In this document: one piece after another, positions 7,995 through 16,171 of the stretch
Layout: every line of letters starts with the position of its first letter
Numbering within the stretch: position 1 is the stretch's first letter
NCBI GenBank assembly: GCA_008933615.1
Contig: WBUR01000003.1
Coordinates: 80,340 to 144,339 of the forward strand
Reading direction: 5' to 3'
DNA from: a bacterium
GTDB lineage: Bacteria > CLD3 > SB21
Length of the DNA stretch: 64,000 nucleotides
Translations under genes and position numbers: made by a program
Notes under the pieces: model-generated
The model's input: the letters and a program-made list of their open reading frames with translations, nothing else
What the model was told of the DNA's origin: nothing
Databases searched by the model: none

Positions 7995-8774
7995 ATGAAG
8001 TATAGTAAAATAGAATGGACAGAAGCAACTTGGAATCCTTCCATTGGTTGTGATAAAGTTTCAGCGGGATGCAAATTCTGTTATGCTGAGGTCATGGCTC
8101 AACGATTACAAGCCATGAGAACTCCTGGTTATGAAAATGGATTTGAATTCAAGATCTTACCTGAACGAATTGAAGCTCCATTGAAAATTAACAAACCTAC
8201 TAAGTTCTTTGTTAATTCAATGAGTGATTTGTTTCATGAAAGAATGCCTTATGCTTTTCTAGATAGAGTATTTGCGACTATTCGAAAAACGCCACATCAT
8301 ACGTATCAGATACTAACTAAACGAGAAATGAATTTAGAAAAATATTTTCGTTCAAGAATTGTTCCGGATAACGTTTGGTTAGGTGTGACCGTTGAAATAT
8401 CAAAGAAGAAAAATCGAATCGATGTACTTCGAAATATCGATGCAAAAATAAGATTTCTTTCAATTGAGCCATTGCTGGAAAATATTGGGAAGCTTGACTT
8501 GGCCGGAATTCATTGGGTAATTGTTGGCGGTGAAAGCGGACACGGTGCTAGGCCAATGAAGCCTGAATGGGCTATTGACATTCAAAGACAATGTGATAAA
8601 CAGAATGTTTCTTTTTTCTTTAAGCAATGGGGAGCTTGGGGTGCCGATGGACTGAAGAGGAACAAAAAAGCTAATGGACGAATTCTTTTAGGAAAAGAAT
8701 GGAACGAAGAGCCTAAGTACGAATTGCCGAAAAAGAAATTAGTTCAAAATTCTATGAGGCCTCAAGCTTTGTAG
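7995..8774 (+). CDS. DUF5131 (phage Gp37/Gp68-type) three-Cys-motif protein, radical-SAM-like
   Basis: 259 residues, family DUF5131. The N-terminus has the diagnostic TWNPSIGC then Cys26-x2-Cys29 (C19-x6-C26-x2-C29) followed by YAE, a variant of the radical SAM cluster-binding loop with wider first spacing. Further family motifs are FVNSMSDLFHE near 75, YQILTKR near 103, FLSIEPLLE near 155 and GGESGHGARP near 178. It likely binds an iron-sulfur cluster and acts on an unknown substrate, with TcmP as partner. The name 'phage' comes from mycobacteriophage homologues; no other phage genes lie nearby. AT-rich like TcmP, and both sit between peptidase genes as a two-gene insert. Confidence 0.85.
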   Translation: MKYSKIEWTEATWNPSIGCDKVSAGCKFCYAEVMAQRLQAMRTPGYENGFEFKILPERIEAPLKINKPTKFFVNSMSDLFHERMPYAFLDRVFATIRKTPHHTYQILTKREMNLEKYFRSRIVPDNVWLGVTVEISKKKNRIDVLRNIDAKIRFLSIEPLLENIGKLDLAGIHWVIVGGESGHGARPMKPEWAIDIQRQCDKQNVSFFFKQWGAWGADGLKRNKKANGRILLGKEWNEEPKYELPKKKLVQNSMRPQAL

Positions 8775-8877
8775 TGGTGATCGCTTATTAAATTCTTCAA
8801 AAACACGCCCGCTTTGTTATGCTTCCTTCACATCCCTTAATCAAAAATAACTCATCCATATTTTAACTAGTAAGCAC

Positions 8878-10257
8878 ATGAAAAAAACACTCCCCATCAT
8901 CACATTTCTTTTCATCTTCACCCTCCACCTCCCCGCTCAAACCGTCACCCATATCGATCCGGCGACATTGACGGAGCTTGAGAAGTCCTGCGTAGAGGAC
9001 GAGCCGCTGAAAGCGGCTCAGAATGCGATGGCGCAGACGGACGGGAAGGTCGTCAGCCAGAATTGGGAAAAGATCGCCGGCGTCGATCCGTATTTTTCCA
9101 TTCGCCTGAAGGATCAGAAGATCACCGATCAGAAAAGCACCGGCCGCTGCTGGATGTTTTCCGGGCTGAATATCGTACGTCCTTCGGTGACCAGCCGGCT
9201 GAATTGCCGGGATATCGAATTGTCCCAGGCATATCTGTATTTCTATGAAAAACTCGAGAAGGCCAATCTTTTTCTGAATGCCGTCATCGAGACGAGGAAA
9301 CAGCTTTACACCGAGCGGTCGGTCGAGAACCTGATGAAGCAGGTCGTGCAGGACGGGCAGAATTGGCACGGCTTCACCGCGCTGGTGAAAAAATACGGCG
9401 TCGTGCCCAAGGACGTCATGCCGGAAACGCACAGCGCGTCGAATTCCGCGCACGTGATCCACGTTCTCAGCCTGCGGCTCAAGCAGGCGGCGATGAAAAT
9501 CCGCAGTGAATCCAGCGACAAGAAAATCGCCGAGATCAAGATGCAGGCGCTCAAGGATGTGTACCGCATTCTTGTGATCAATTTTGGCACGCCGCCGAAA
9601 GAATTCACCTGGCGGTATATGACGGCGGAGGATAAACTCTCGCCTTTGAAGACGTACACGCCGCAGCAATTCTACCGCGACGCGATCGGGGACGAACTGG
9701 ACGATTATTACCCGCTCTATTCCGTTCCGACGTTGGCCTTCAATAAAAAATTCGAGATCGACCTGAACCGCATCATCAGCGATCAGCCGAATTTATATTT
9801 TGTCAATTGCGATCTCGCGGTGCTGAAGGACGTCGCGCGCAAGTCCGTGGAGGACAGCAATGCGGTATGGTTCGGCTGCGACGTAGGGCAGGAATCCAAT
9901 TGGGACAAGGGCCTGATGACGCCGGGGATCTACGATCTCAAGTCGCTGTACGGGATCGATTTTACCATGACAAGGAAAGAATTATTTGAGACGTACTCGA
10001 GCATTCCTACGCATAATATGGTTTTTACGGGCATCGACATCGTTAACGGGAAAGTGAAAAAATGGCTGGTGGAGAATTCCTGGGGCGACAGTAAAGGGAA
10101 GAACGGGTATTTTATCATGATGGATGAGTGGTTCGATCTTTACGTGCAGGAAGTGGTCGTTCACAGGAAATATATTCCGAAGGATGTGATGGACGCGTTC
10201 AAGTTAAAAGCGACGACGCTGCCGGCGTGGGATCCGATGATGGAGAGGGTGAAGTGA
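8878..10257 (+). CDS. Secreted C1B-family cysteine peptidase (bleomycin hydrolase / PepC-like)
   Basis: 459-residue papain-like aminopeptidase with a signal peptide (about residues 1-20, TLPIITFLFIFTLHLPAQ). The catalytic triad is visible: Cys91 in STGRCWMFSGLN, His379 in PTHNMVFTGID, Asn400 in VENSWGD; the oxyanion Gln is in the preceding DQKSTGR region. Cytosolic PepC lacks a signal sequence, but secreted versions are common in Bacteroidota-type genomes. C1B enzymes are hexameric aminopeptidases whose C-terminal residue gates the active site; here the chain ends WDPMMERVK, which may alter that trimming. A palindromic repeat element begins immediately after its stop. Confidence 0.9.
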   Translation: MKKTLPIITFLFIFTLHLPAQTVTHIDPATLTELEKSCVEDEPLKAAQNAMAQTDGKVVSQNWEKIAGVDPYFSIRLKDQKITDQKSTGRCWMFSGLNIVRPSVTSRLNCRDIELSQAYLYFYEKLEKANLFLNAVIETRKQLYTERSVENLMKQVVQDGQNWHGFTALVKKYGVVPKDVMPETHSASNSAHVIHVLSLRLKQAAMKIRSESSDKKIAEIKMQALKDVYRILVINFGTPPKEFTWRYMTAEDKLSPLKTYTPQQFYRDAIGDELDDYYPLYSVPTLAFNKKFEIDLNRIISDQPNLYFVNCDLAVLKDVARKSVEDSNAVWFGCDVGQESNWDKGLMTPGIYDLKSLYGIDFTMTRKELFETYSSIPTHNMVFTGIDIVNGKVKKWLVENSWGDSKGKNGYFIMMDEWFDLYVQEVVVHRKYIPKDVMDAFKLKATTLPAWDPMMERVK

Positions 10258-10258
10258 G

Positions 10259-10342
10259 AACCGCCCCCTGTCTCCCCCGCCTTGCCAAGGCGGGGGCGCG
10301 TACTAATTTAGTTTGTAAGATTTATTTTTGTGGGGGGCGGTT
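10259..10342. repeat. Palindromic intergenic element (family A, copy 1)
   Basis: 84-bp element with outer arms AACCGCCCCC / GGGGGCGGTT and an inner hairpin CCCCCGCCTTGCCAAGGCGG. It starts two bases after the stop of the C1 peptidase gene. The same architecture recurs at 40207, 40398, 40589, 40797 and 41401. No T-run follows the outer stem here. Confidence 0.85.
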
Positions 10343-10659
10343 ATTAAGCGACGGGGAATGAATACCGAAAGCGAAACACGTGTTGGTGATTTGAAATTAT
10401 AGTATGTCAGTTCGAGAGTGCTATTGGCAAACGAGAACTTCTCGTTCGCTACACTTCACTCGAAGTGACACAGCCTGTCTCCCTTGAAAAGGGGGCCGGG
10501 GGGATTGGTGTAATCTGTGTACGAATCTCTGTTCTTTGAAATATAGATTTAATTTTGTGTTTGAATGGTTCTACCTGCAACGGGGTTAAATCCCCCTAAC
10601 CCCCATTTCACGTTGGAATGAATCGTTTGCATTGCTCATTTTTGAAAGGTATCCATTTT
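10343..10659. other. Intergenic region with small palindromes, no gene seen
   Basis: Holds an exact 8-bp inverted repeat around one base at 10430-10446 (AACGAGAA/TTCTCGTT), a CACTTC/GAAGTG pair at 10452-10467, and degenerate pyrimidine/purine-rich blocks near 10485-10510 and 10575-10605 that look like decayed family A palindromes. The ribosome-binding site GAAAGG of the next gene is near 10643. Confidence 0.6.
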
Positions 10660-11136
10660 ATGGAGAAACAGGGAAAATATAATCAGACCCACTTTGCGCT
10701 TATTCTCATTGTGTTGATGATCATCATATCTTGTGACAAAAACGACAACGAGATCAAAGGAATCACGCGCACCGATGCCAATGGAAATATTTTATCGGTC
10801 GACGAAGACGACTGGGTGATGCGCTCGTCCGCGCCGTCTGAAAATGAACCGTCCATTTCACCGCCTTATCCGAACCCGGTAACGGGCCCGTTACAATTTA
10901 AGTTCGGCCTGGCGGATACCATGCGAGTGACTTTTCAGATCAGGAACTCGAAAAAAATTGTCAGAACCCTGCTCGAGAGCGAACTTCGCCAGTCCGGTTT
11001 TCATACGATCCTTTGGGACTTAAAGGGCGATGACGGGGAAACGGTTCCGGACGGCCTCTACCGGTGTATTATAACATTTTTGTACGGCGACACAACATTC
11101 AATACCTACGGTGACATTGAAGTTGACGTGATGTGA
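10660..11136 (+). CDS. Lipoprotein with FlgD-like Ig domain
   Basis: 158 residues starting at the second in-frame ATG (MEKQGKYNQTHF), which is preceded by GAAAGG at a suitable distance; the ATG 14 codons upstream is poorer. A hydrophobic stretch ends in IIISC with the lipid-attachment Cys at 25, then a low-complexity linker, then from about residue 75 PPYPNPVTGPLQFKFGL and GFHTILWDLKGDDGETVPDGLYRCIITF split over the domain, which are the hallmarks of FlgD Ig-like/T9SS-type sandwich domains. Probably an outer-membrane-anchored structural protein. A frameshifted relative lies at 13228-13772. Confidence 0.75.
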   Translation: MEKQGKYNQTHFALILIVLMIIISCDKNDNEIKGITRTDANGNILSVDEDDWVMRSSAPSENEPSISPPYPNPVTGPLQFKFGLADTMRVTFQIRNSKKIVRTLLESELRQSGFHTILWDLKGDDGETVPDGLYRCIITFLYGDTTFNTYGDIEVDVM

Positions 11137-11204
11137 AAACTATTGCTCATTAACATAAATATTCATTACTCTCAAAGATCATACAGCCTACCGTGGAAAT
11201 TTTT

Positions 11205-11600
11205 ATGTCCCAAAAACTCGCACATGTTGCCATCGTTGTTTCAGACTACGATGAAGCGATAGAATATTACACGAAGAAATTAGGGTTTGTTCTTGTGGAA
11301 AACACGAAACTCAGCGATACGAAACGCTGGGTGGTCGTAGCGCCGCCGAGAGGAAACGGATGCAGTTTATTGTTAGCCAAAGCGGCGAATGAAAAACAAC
11401 AATCGCGTATCGGCGATCAGACGGGCGGACGGGTGTTTTTATTTTTGCACACGGACGATTTTCGCGGTGATTATGAACGAATGAAAAAGGCCGGTGTGGA
11501 GTTTACCGAGGAACCTAGGCGCGAGCCATATGGCTGGGTCGTTGTTTTCAAAGATCTATATGGGAATAAATGGGATTTGATTGAGAAAGAGACCATATGA
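11205..11600 (+). CDS. VOC (glyoxalase/dioxygenase-fold) protein
   Basis: 131 residues, single vicinal-oxygen-chelate module of two beta-alpha-beta-beta-beta units: LAHVAIVVSDYDEAIEYYTKKLGF at the start (in two pieces) and GRVFLFLHTDDFRGDYERM at about 75. C-terminal VFKDLYGNKWDLIE carries the usual metal-ligand Glu, and His5 of KLAHVAI is the first ligand. Substrate cannot be inferred. I choose ATG at 11205 (MSQKLAHV) over GTG at 11193 because the family starts close to the first strand. Confidence 0.85.
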   Translation: MSQKLAHVAIVVSDYDEAIEYYTKKLGFVLVENTKLSDTKRWVVVAPPRGNGCSLLLAKAANEKQQSRIGDQTGGRVFLFLHTDDFRGDYERMKKAGVEFTEEPRREPYGWVVVFKDLYGNKWDLIEKETI

Positions 11601-11758
11601 CAAAAAATGAAAAACATATAACAAGAAATGAATAACGTAAAAGTGGAACACCTAAGCATTTTTTGGTATTTATTAAATGTGCTTATCGGGTTGGCTCACA
11701 AATGAAAGAGAACTCTTCAGTCTGAGCGAAGTCGAAGACTGATTTTACTAAACTTGGT

Positions 11759-11805
11759 CATGGTTCGACAAGCCTGTCCTGAGCCCTGCCGAAGGGCTCA
11801 CCATG
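11759..11805. repeat. Palindromic intergenic repeat
   Basis: CATGGT (11759-11764) pairs with ACCATG (11800-11805) and an inner GAGCCCT (11781-11787) pairs with AGGGCTC (11793-11799). It lies in the 308-base gap between the VOC gene and the next gene, which otherwise contains only AT-rich sequence. This is the kind of short dispersed palindrome common in Bacteroidota-type chromosomes. Confidence 0.7.
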
Positions 11806-11908
11806 ACGTAGGTGAGTAAACCTGATAAGCACATTGTTACATGTTATTCATTAAAAATCAGGCTACGAATTTTTGTTAAAGTCACAGAACTTACACATTG
11901 GAGATAAA

Positions 11909-13204
11909 ATGATACGGTTGATCATTGGAATGATGATAAGCACAGCCATTCCGCTATACTCACAAGAACAACCCATCGATCCGGTTCTGGCGCATCACTA
12001 TTTTACGGAAATGCAGGACATCGGGCAAAAGGACGCCGGCGCTCTTTGGGGCGTAGCGCTAAACGGGCCGGTGATATTCGTTGATCCGTCGACGCGAACG
12101 GTTGTAGCCAATCAGCCGGATCAGGAAGGATTCCTTTCAAAAAAAGACGGCGTCTTTTTCGGGTCTCTCCCAACGGATAAGATCATTGCGAACACGTCGA
12201 TCGATTGGGCCGGAGTCCAGTGGACCATGATCATCTGGCCGCTGCCCAAGGATGTGAATGACCGCGCGCGTTTGATGGCGCATGAATCGTTTCATCGCGT
12301 GCAGAATGAACTCGGTTTGCCGATGACGAACCCGCCCAACGTTCATTTAGACACACCCGAAGGACGATTGTGGATGCGCCTGGAATGGCGTGCGCTGGGA
12401 AAAGCGCTGATGTCCTCCGGCGCCGCGCGGCTCGCGGCTGTTGAAGATGCGCTGGCCTTTCGAACGTACCGGCAATCGCTGTTCCCCAATGCGGCGGCCG
12501 ATGAACGTTCTCTCGAAATAAACGAAGGTGTTGCTGAATATACGGGATTTAAACTCTGCGGACTTTCGGGTTCCGGCGTTTTGGAATACGCGGCGGCGGA
12601 ACTGGAACGATTCGAAAACAGAAAAAGTTATGTTCGTTCCTTCGCGTATGCGTCAGGACCGGCGTATGGTTTATTGCTCGATGAAGCGGGCATGAATTGG
12701 CGCCAAGGACTCAAGCCGGCCAGCGATTTTGGTGTTCTCCTTCAACAAGCCTATGCTGCGAAGCTACCGGTGATGACGAAAGACGCATTGATACAGCGCG
12801 GGAAGAACTACAACTACGACGCGCTGCTGACCGCTGAAACGGAGCGGGACAACGCGCAGAAAAAGCGCACGGCAGGCTTTAAAGCCAAACTGGTGGAAGG
12901 CCCGGCGCTGATCATGCCGCTTCAGCAAGCGAATATCGAATTTGATCCCAATACGGTACAGCCGATGGGTGAACTGGGTACGGTGTATCCGACAACGCGA
13001 TTGGTAGACGTGTGGGGGGTATTAACCGTCGAAAGCGGCGGCGCGCTGGTTAATTCAAATTGGTCTGAAATTCGGGTTACTGCAAGTGGAATAACAGATG
13101 ATCGTGCGGTCAAAGGCGATGGATGGAAACTGGAATTGAATGCGGGATGGAAACTTGTTCGCGCTGAGCGGGCCGGCGATTGGACGGTTAAAAAAACGGA
13201 TTGA
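11909..13204 (+). CDS. Secreted protein with HExxH motif, unknown function
   Basis: 431 residues with a signal peptide (MIRLIIGMMISTAIPLYSQ). The start at 11909 has GGAG at 11899-11902; a TTG 12 codons upstream is less likely. Residues 125-129 are HESFH in MAHESFHRVQNELG, a zincin zinc-binding helix; INEGVAEYTG at about 208 supplies a plausible third zinc ligand (Glu in an EGxAEY segment as in gluzincins). The last 100 residues look like a beta-rich domain. I do not recognise a named family; a periplasmic metallopeptidase is the best inference. The stop overlaps the preceding-frame start region of the following lipoprotein gene. Confidence 0.72.
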   Translation: MIRLIIGMMISTAIPLYSQEQPIDPVLAHHYFTEMQDIGQKDAGALWGVALNGPVIFVDPSTRTVVANQPDQEGFLSKKDGVFFGSLPTDKIIANTSIDWAGVQWTMIIWPLPKDVNDRARLMAHESFHRVQNELGLPMTNPPNVHLDTPEGRLWMRLEWRALGKALMSSGAARLAAVEDALAFRTYRQSLFPNAAADERSLEINEGVAEYTGFKLCGLSGSGVLEYAAAELERFENRKSYVRSFAYASGPAYGLLLDEAGMNWRQGLKPASDFGVLLQQAYAAKLPVMTKDALIQRGKNYNYDALLTAETERDNAQKKRTAGFKAKLVEGPALIMPLQQANIEFDPNTVQPMGELGTVYPTTRLVDVWGVLTVESGGALVNSNWSEIRVTASGITDDRAVKGDGWKLELNAGWKLVRAERAGDWTVKKTD

Positions 13205-13227
13205 CATTAATTCGGAGCAGAAAACTT

Positions 13228-13772
13228 ATGAAACTTATCTTTGTATGGATCTTTATTTTGTATGCAAGCATCGTCGCCTGCCGCGATGGCGGTGATGTGC
13301 CCATGCGGACACCAGATTTTCAGCCGCCGGTAGTGACGGGACTGTATGTCACTAATGATTTTGTTATTGTCGAGACCTGGCGCAACCCGTCGGGCGGAGA
13401 AATATCGGGACGTTTCCCAGCATTACCAATATTTTTACAGACATTCGATTCATCTTGCCAGAATCCGCAGAGGGAACGGTTTGGATCACTTCTGCATCCA
13501 TCGAGAATAGCGTTTTGCTCACTACGTATAGCGGCGGACAATATGCGGTTATTCCGGGGGTTTCTGTCAGGACGTTTCCCAAACAGAATTATCTTGGTTC
13601 ATTTCTGAATCATGTTCAATGGGATTTGAAAGACGATCAGGGAAATAAAGTTAAACCTGGATTCTATCGGGTTTTTGTTCAAACGGATGATGATTTTCTT
13701 TTTACCGATATGTTCGTATACCATGACTGTTCGGATATTCCGCTCGGAATTAAAACCAATATTTGTAACTAA
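13228..13772 (+). pseudogene. Frameshifted FlgD-like lipoprotein
   Basis: The 5' part (13228 to about 13400) encodes a lipoprotein signal ending SIVAC (Cys18) and continues to WRNPSGGE. The sensible continuation is then in a different frame: RNIGTFPSITNIFTDIRFIL, then LPESAEGTVWI, and HVQWDLKDDQGNKVKPGFYR at the C-terminal end, closing at 13772. The switch falls between about 13395 and 13415. The C-terminal motif is the same FlgD-like end as in the lipoprotein at 10660. Either a real frameshift mutation or a sequencing error in one position; the intact-looking reading on both sides suggests it is recent. The next gene starts nine bases later. Confidence 0.72.
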
Positions 13773-13780
13773 GGAGATTT

Positions 13781-14281
13781 ATGAAGGCAACCTATGTATT
13801 GTTTTGTATGATGTTCGCGACGAATATCGTTTTCTCCCAAGATCAAGTGATTCAAAGAAAGATCGGTTTGTCCACTTCGCTTCAAAAGGAACAACTCGAT
13901 ATTTCTATACCCATTCGCACGTCGGAATATTTCGTTCTCGCGCCGTCTCTCAAAGTTATTTATGTTGAGGACGCAGGGACAGAATTCGGTTTCGGCGCAT
14001 CGGTCAAACGTTATTTCCGTAATACTAAAGTAGCTCCGTACGTCACGGGCCGAGCTTCCTTATTCGGATTGGAATCGAAAACAGACGATTCGTCGTGGCT
14101 GGATTTCGGGTTCGGCCTTGGCTTGGGCGCCGACTATTTTTTCGATCCAAATTTCAGTATTGGTATCGAAGCGCAAGTAAATAGCACTGTGTCCGATAAA
14201 AACTCCTATCGATTCGGGAATCCCGGAGGAACGAATGTCAATACAGCAACCGCGATCACCGCGTCGATCTATTTTTTCTGA
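13781..14281 (+). CDS. Small outer-membrane beta-barrel protein
   Basis: 166 residues with a signal peptide (ending VFSQ) and alternating hydrophobic strands: FVLAPSLKVIYVED, EFGFGASVKRYF, APYVTGRASLFGL, LDFGFGLGLGADYFF, FSIGIEAQVNS, and a C-terminal aromatic strand ATAITASIYFF ending in Phe, the signal for barrel insertion. About eight strands, like OmpA/OmpX-type porin-family proteins. Good ribosome-binding site AAGGAG at 13770-13775. Probably cotranscribed with the frameshifted lipoprotein upstream. Confidence 0.8.
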   Translation: MKATYVLFCMMFATNIVFSQDQVIQRKIGLSTSLQKEQLDISIPIRTSEYFVLAPSLKVIYVEDAGTEFGFGASVKRYFRNTKVAPYVTGRASLFGLESKTDDSSWLDFGFGLGLGADYFFDPNFSIGIEAQVNSTVSDKNSYRFGNPGGTNVNTATAITASIYFF

Positions 14282-14417
14282 TTACTTATATTGAAATAGA
14301 CGCTTATCGGGCTTGAGCTTGTGAAGGATGATCAGTATTACTTTGTACGCCTTGCCCGATATGTAGGATGAAATAAATACTATTGGCGGTCTATATTACT
14401 CAACTAAGGGATACCTT

Positions 14418-15083
14418 ATGAAAAGACATTTCTTTTGCTTGCTGTCGCTCTTGATTTCGTCGTCCGCCTTTTGTCAGGGTGAATATCTGAAGCCCGGACA
14501 AAGCGGACAGATCTTCAGCTTCGGGTACTCAAAAGATGAAGGCGCAAGGTCTTATTTCGGGACGGCCGGATTTTCTTACCGAACGATATTTGAAGGCGGT
14601 GTGGACATCGGAAGAACCACTTCGCCGAAACCGGAATTTGGTTCCAGAATTCAGACAACCGGTATAACTCCCTACATAGCATTCCATGATAAGAATGAAG
14701 AGTATGTCTCTTTTATCATGGGCATTAACCGTCAGTGGGCAACACACTCCTCACAAGACTTAGATGATGAAGACCTGAAGCTGTCATCCAAATCGTATGG
14801 AGTATTTCTAAAGCTGTACCGGGGATTTTCTATTTCAACAAAAACATCCGTTATCCCGTATGTTGCATTCGGCTATGACATGATAAAATCAACGTTAGAA
14901 GACGATAACGGCAATAAGGACTCGGATGATGATAATGTACGATCAATCGGTATTGGATTACCCCTTATATATACCAACGGAGACGGTAATAAAGTCGTCG
15001 CACTGCCGGCAATGGTTTACGCCAAAAAAAATGTTACATTCAGCGTTAGTATCGGATTTGTTTTTGCGGGGACGAGGATATAG
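14418..15083 (+). CDS. Outer-membrane beta-barrel protein, unknown function
   Basis: 221 residues, signal peptide ending SSAFCQ, then alternating amphipathic strands with aromatic girdles (YFGTAGFSYRTIFEGGVDIG, ITPYIAFHD, EYVSFIMGINRQW, SVIPYVAFGYDMI, VTFSVSIGFVFAGTRI). An acidic loop around residues 160-175 (EDDNGNKDSDDDN) may bind cations or face the exterior. The C-terminal residue is Ile rather than Phe. No named family recognised. The 136-base gap before it includes a weak ATCGGGC/GCCCGAT inverted repeat (14306-14360). Confidence 0.75.
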   Translation: MKRHFFCLLSLLISSSAFCQGEYLKPGQSGQIFSFGYSKDEGARSYFGTAGFSYRTIFEGGVDIGRTTSPKPEFGSRIQTTGITPYIAFHDKNEEYVSFIMGINRQWATHSSQDLDDEDLKLSSKSYGVFLKLYRGFSISTKTSVIPYVAFGYDMIKSTLEDDNGNKDSDDDNVRSIGIGLPLIYTNGDGNKVVALPAMVYAKKNVTFSVSIGFVFAGTRI

Positions 15084-15140
15084 CAGATAATAGCCGATCA
15101 CATCCTTACAAAATGAGTTCACTAACATAACCGATGTTTT

Positions 15141-15668
15141 ATGAAACAGATTCTTGAAACGGACCGTCTGATCATCCGTGAATTGAATTCCCATGACGCG
15201 GAATTTATTTTGAAATTGGTTAACACACCGGCGTGGTTAAAATTTATCGGCGACCGTGGGGTGAAAAATTTAGACGACGCGAAAAAATACATTGAAAACG
15301 GCCCGGTCAAAAGTTATGCGGATAATGGTTTCGGACTTTATTTAATGGAATTGAAAAACGAAAAGGCGCCCATCGGCATGTGCGGACTGATCAAAAGGGA
15401 CTTTCTGCCAGATCCGGATATTGGATTCGCCCTGATGCCGGAATTCGAAGGCAAAGGTTACGGCTATGAATCCGCGTCGGCCGTGCTATCGTACGGGCAA
15501 AGACAATTGGGATTGGCGAAAATCGTTGCGGTTACCGTCAGAGAAAATGTGAATTCCATTCATCTGCTCGAAAAAATCGGCTTACGCGAGGAAGGTACAG
15601 TCGTCTATCCGGGAACCGATGAAGAACTGCTTTTATTTGGTGTGGAATTCAACGGACAGGGAAAATGA
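15141..15668 (+). CDS. GNAT acetyltransferase, RimJ/RimL-type
   Basis: 175 residues. Opens with the family signature LETDRLIIRELN, has IGFALMPEFEGKGYGYESA at about 95-113 (acetyl-CoA pyrophosphate loop Q/RxxGxG/A variant) and VRENVNSIHLLEKIGL near 133-148, the NxxSIxLxEKxGF motif of RimJ/RimL proteins. Transfers acetyl to an amine, possibly a protein N-terminus or a small molecule. Its stop overlaps the ATG of the next gene by four bases. Confidence 0.88.
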   Translation: MKQILETDRLIIRELNSHDAEFILKLVNTPAWLKFIGDRGVKNLDDAKKYIENGPVKSYADNGFGLYLMELKNEKAPIGMCGLIKRDFLPDPDIGFALMPEFEGKGYGYESASAVLSYGQRQLGLAKIVAVTVRENVNSIHLLEKIGLREEGTVVYPGTDEELLLFGVEFNGQGK

Positions 15669-16159
15669 GAACGAACAAAATCAGCGGCATGATCGGTCGA
15701 AGCCCTATTAACCCGTTCCTGTTTGTAGTTGGAAAGTTAGCATTCATAGCCTCCGGATTCTTTTTCCTCATAACCATCATAGTTCCGATAAGCCTGCTCT
15801 ATAGTAGCCGTGCGACATCGATCATTGGAATAATGCTGCTCGTTACGGGCTTTTGTTTGGCCGGCTTCGCGTTGTTTCATCTGGGAGAATCCGTGGCGGT
15901 CGGCCTTCCCGACCGGCAGACCGCCCTCAAGACCCGCGGACTATACCGATTCAGCCGGAACCCCGTTTATGTGGGAGGCATCCTGATGTGTATCGGTTCC
16001 TGCTTATATGCCATTCATGTTCTGAATATCTTACTGTTTATGACCGCGCTAATAATTCACCATGCCATTATTCTTAAAGAAGAAGAATATTTAGAAAACA
16101 AATTCGGATCGGCCTGGCTGGAGTATAAAAAACGTGTGCCAAGATATATTGGAATATGA
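15665..16159 (+). CDS. Isoprenylcysteine carboxyl methyltransferase (ICMT/PEMT)-family membrane protein
   Basis: 164-residue membrane protein with about four helices. C-terminal half has the family signature: LYRFSRNPVYVGGILM at about 96-111, HHAIILKEEEYLENKFG at about 131-147 and YKKRVPRYI at the end, the SAM-binding and catalytic region shared by ICMT and phospholipid methyltransferases. Bacterial members lack prenylated protein substrates, so the methyl acceptor is unknown. Overlaps the GNAT gene by four bases, indicating an operon. Confidence 0.85.
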   Translation: MRTNKISGMIGRSPINPFLFVVGKLAFIASGFFFLITIIVPISLLYSSRATSIIGIMLLVTGFCLAGFALFHLGESVAVGLPDRQTALKTRGLYRFSRNPVYVGGILMCIGSCLYAIHVLNILLFMTALIIHHAIILKEEEYLENKFGSAWLEYKKRVPRYIGI

Positions 16160-16171
16160 TCAGCTTCCAAA

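Noticed and set aside
7995-8774. Prophage remnant because of the Gp37/Gp68 name
   Set aside because: No integrase, capsid, tail or other phage genes nearby; the family is common outside phages.
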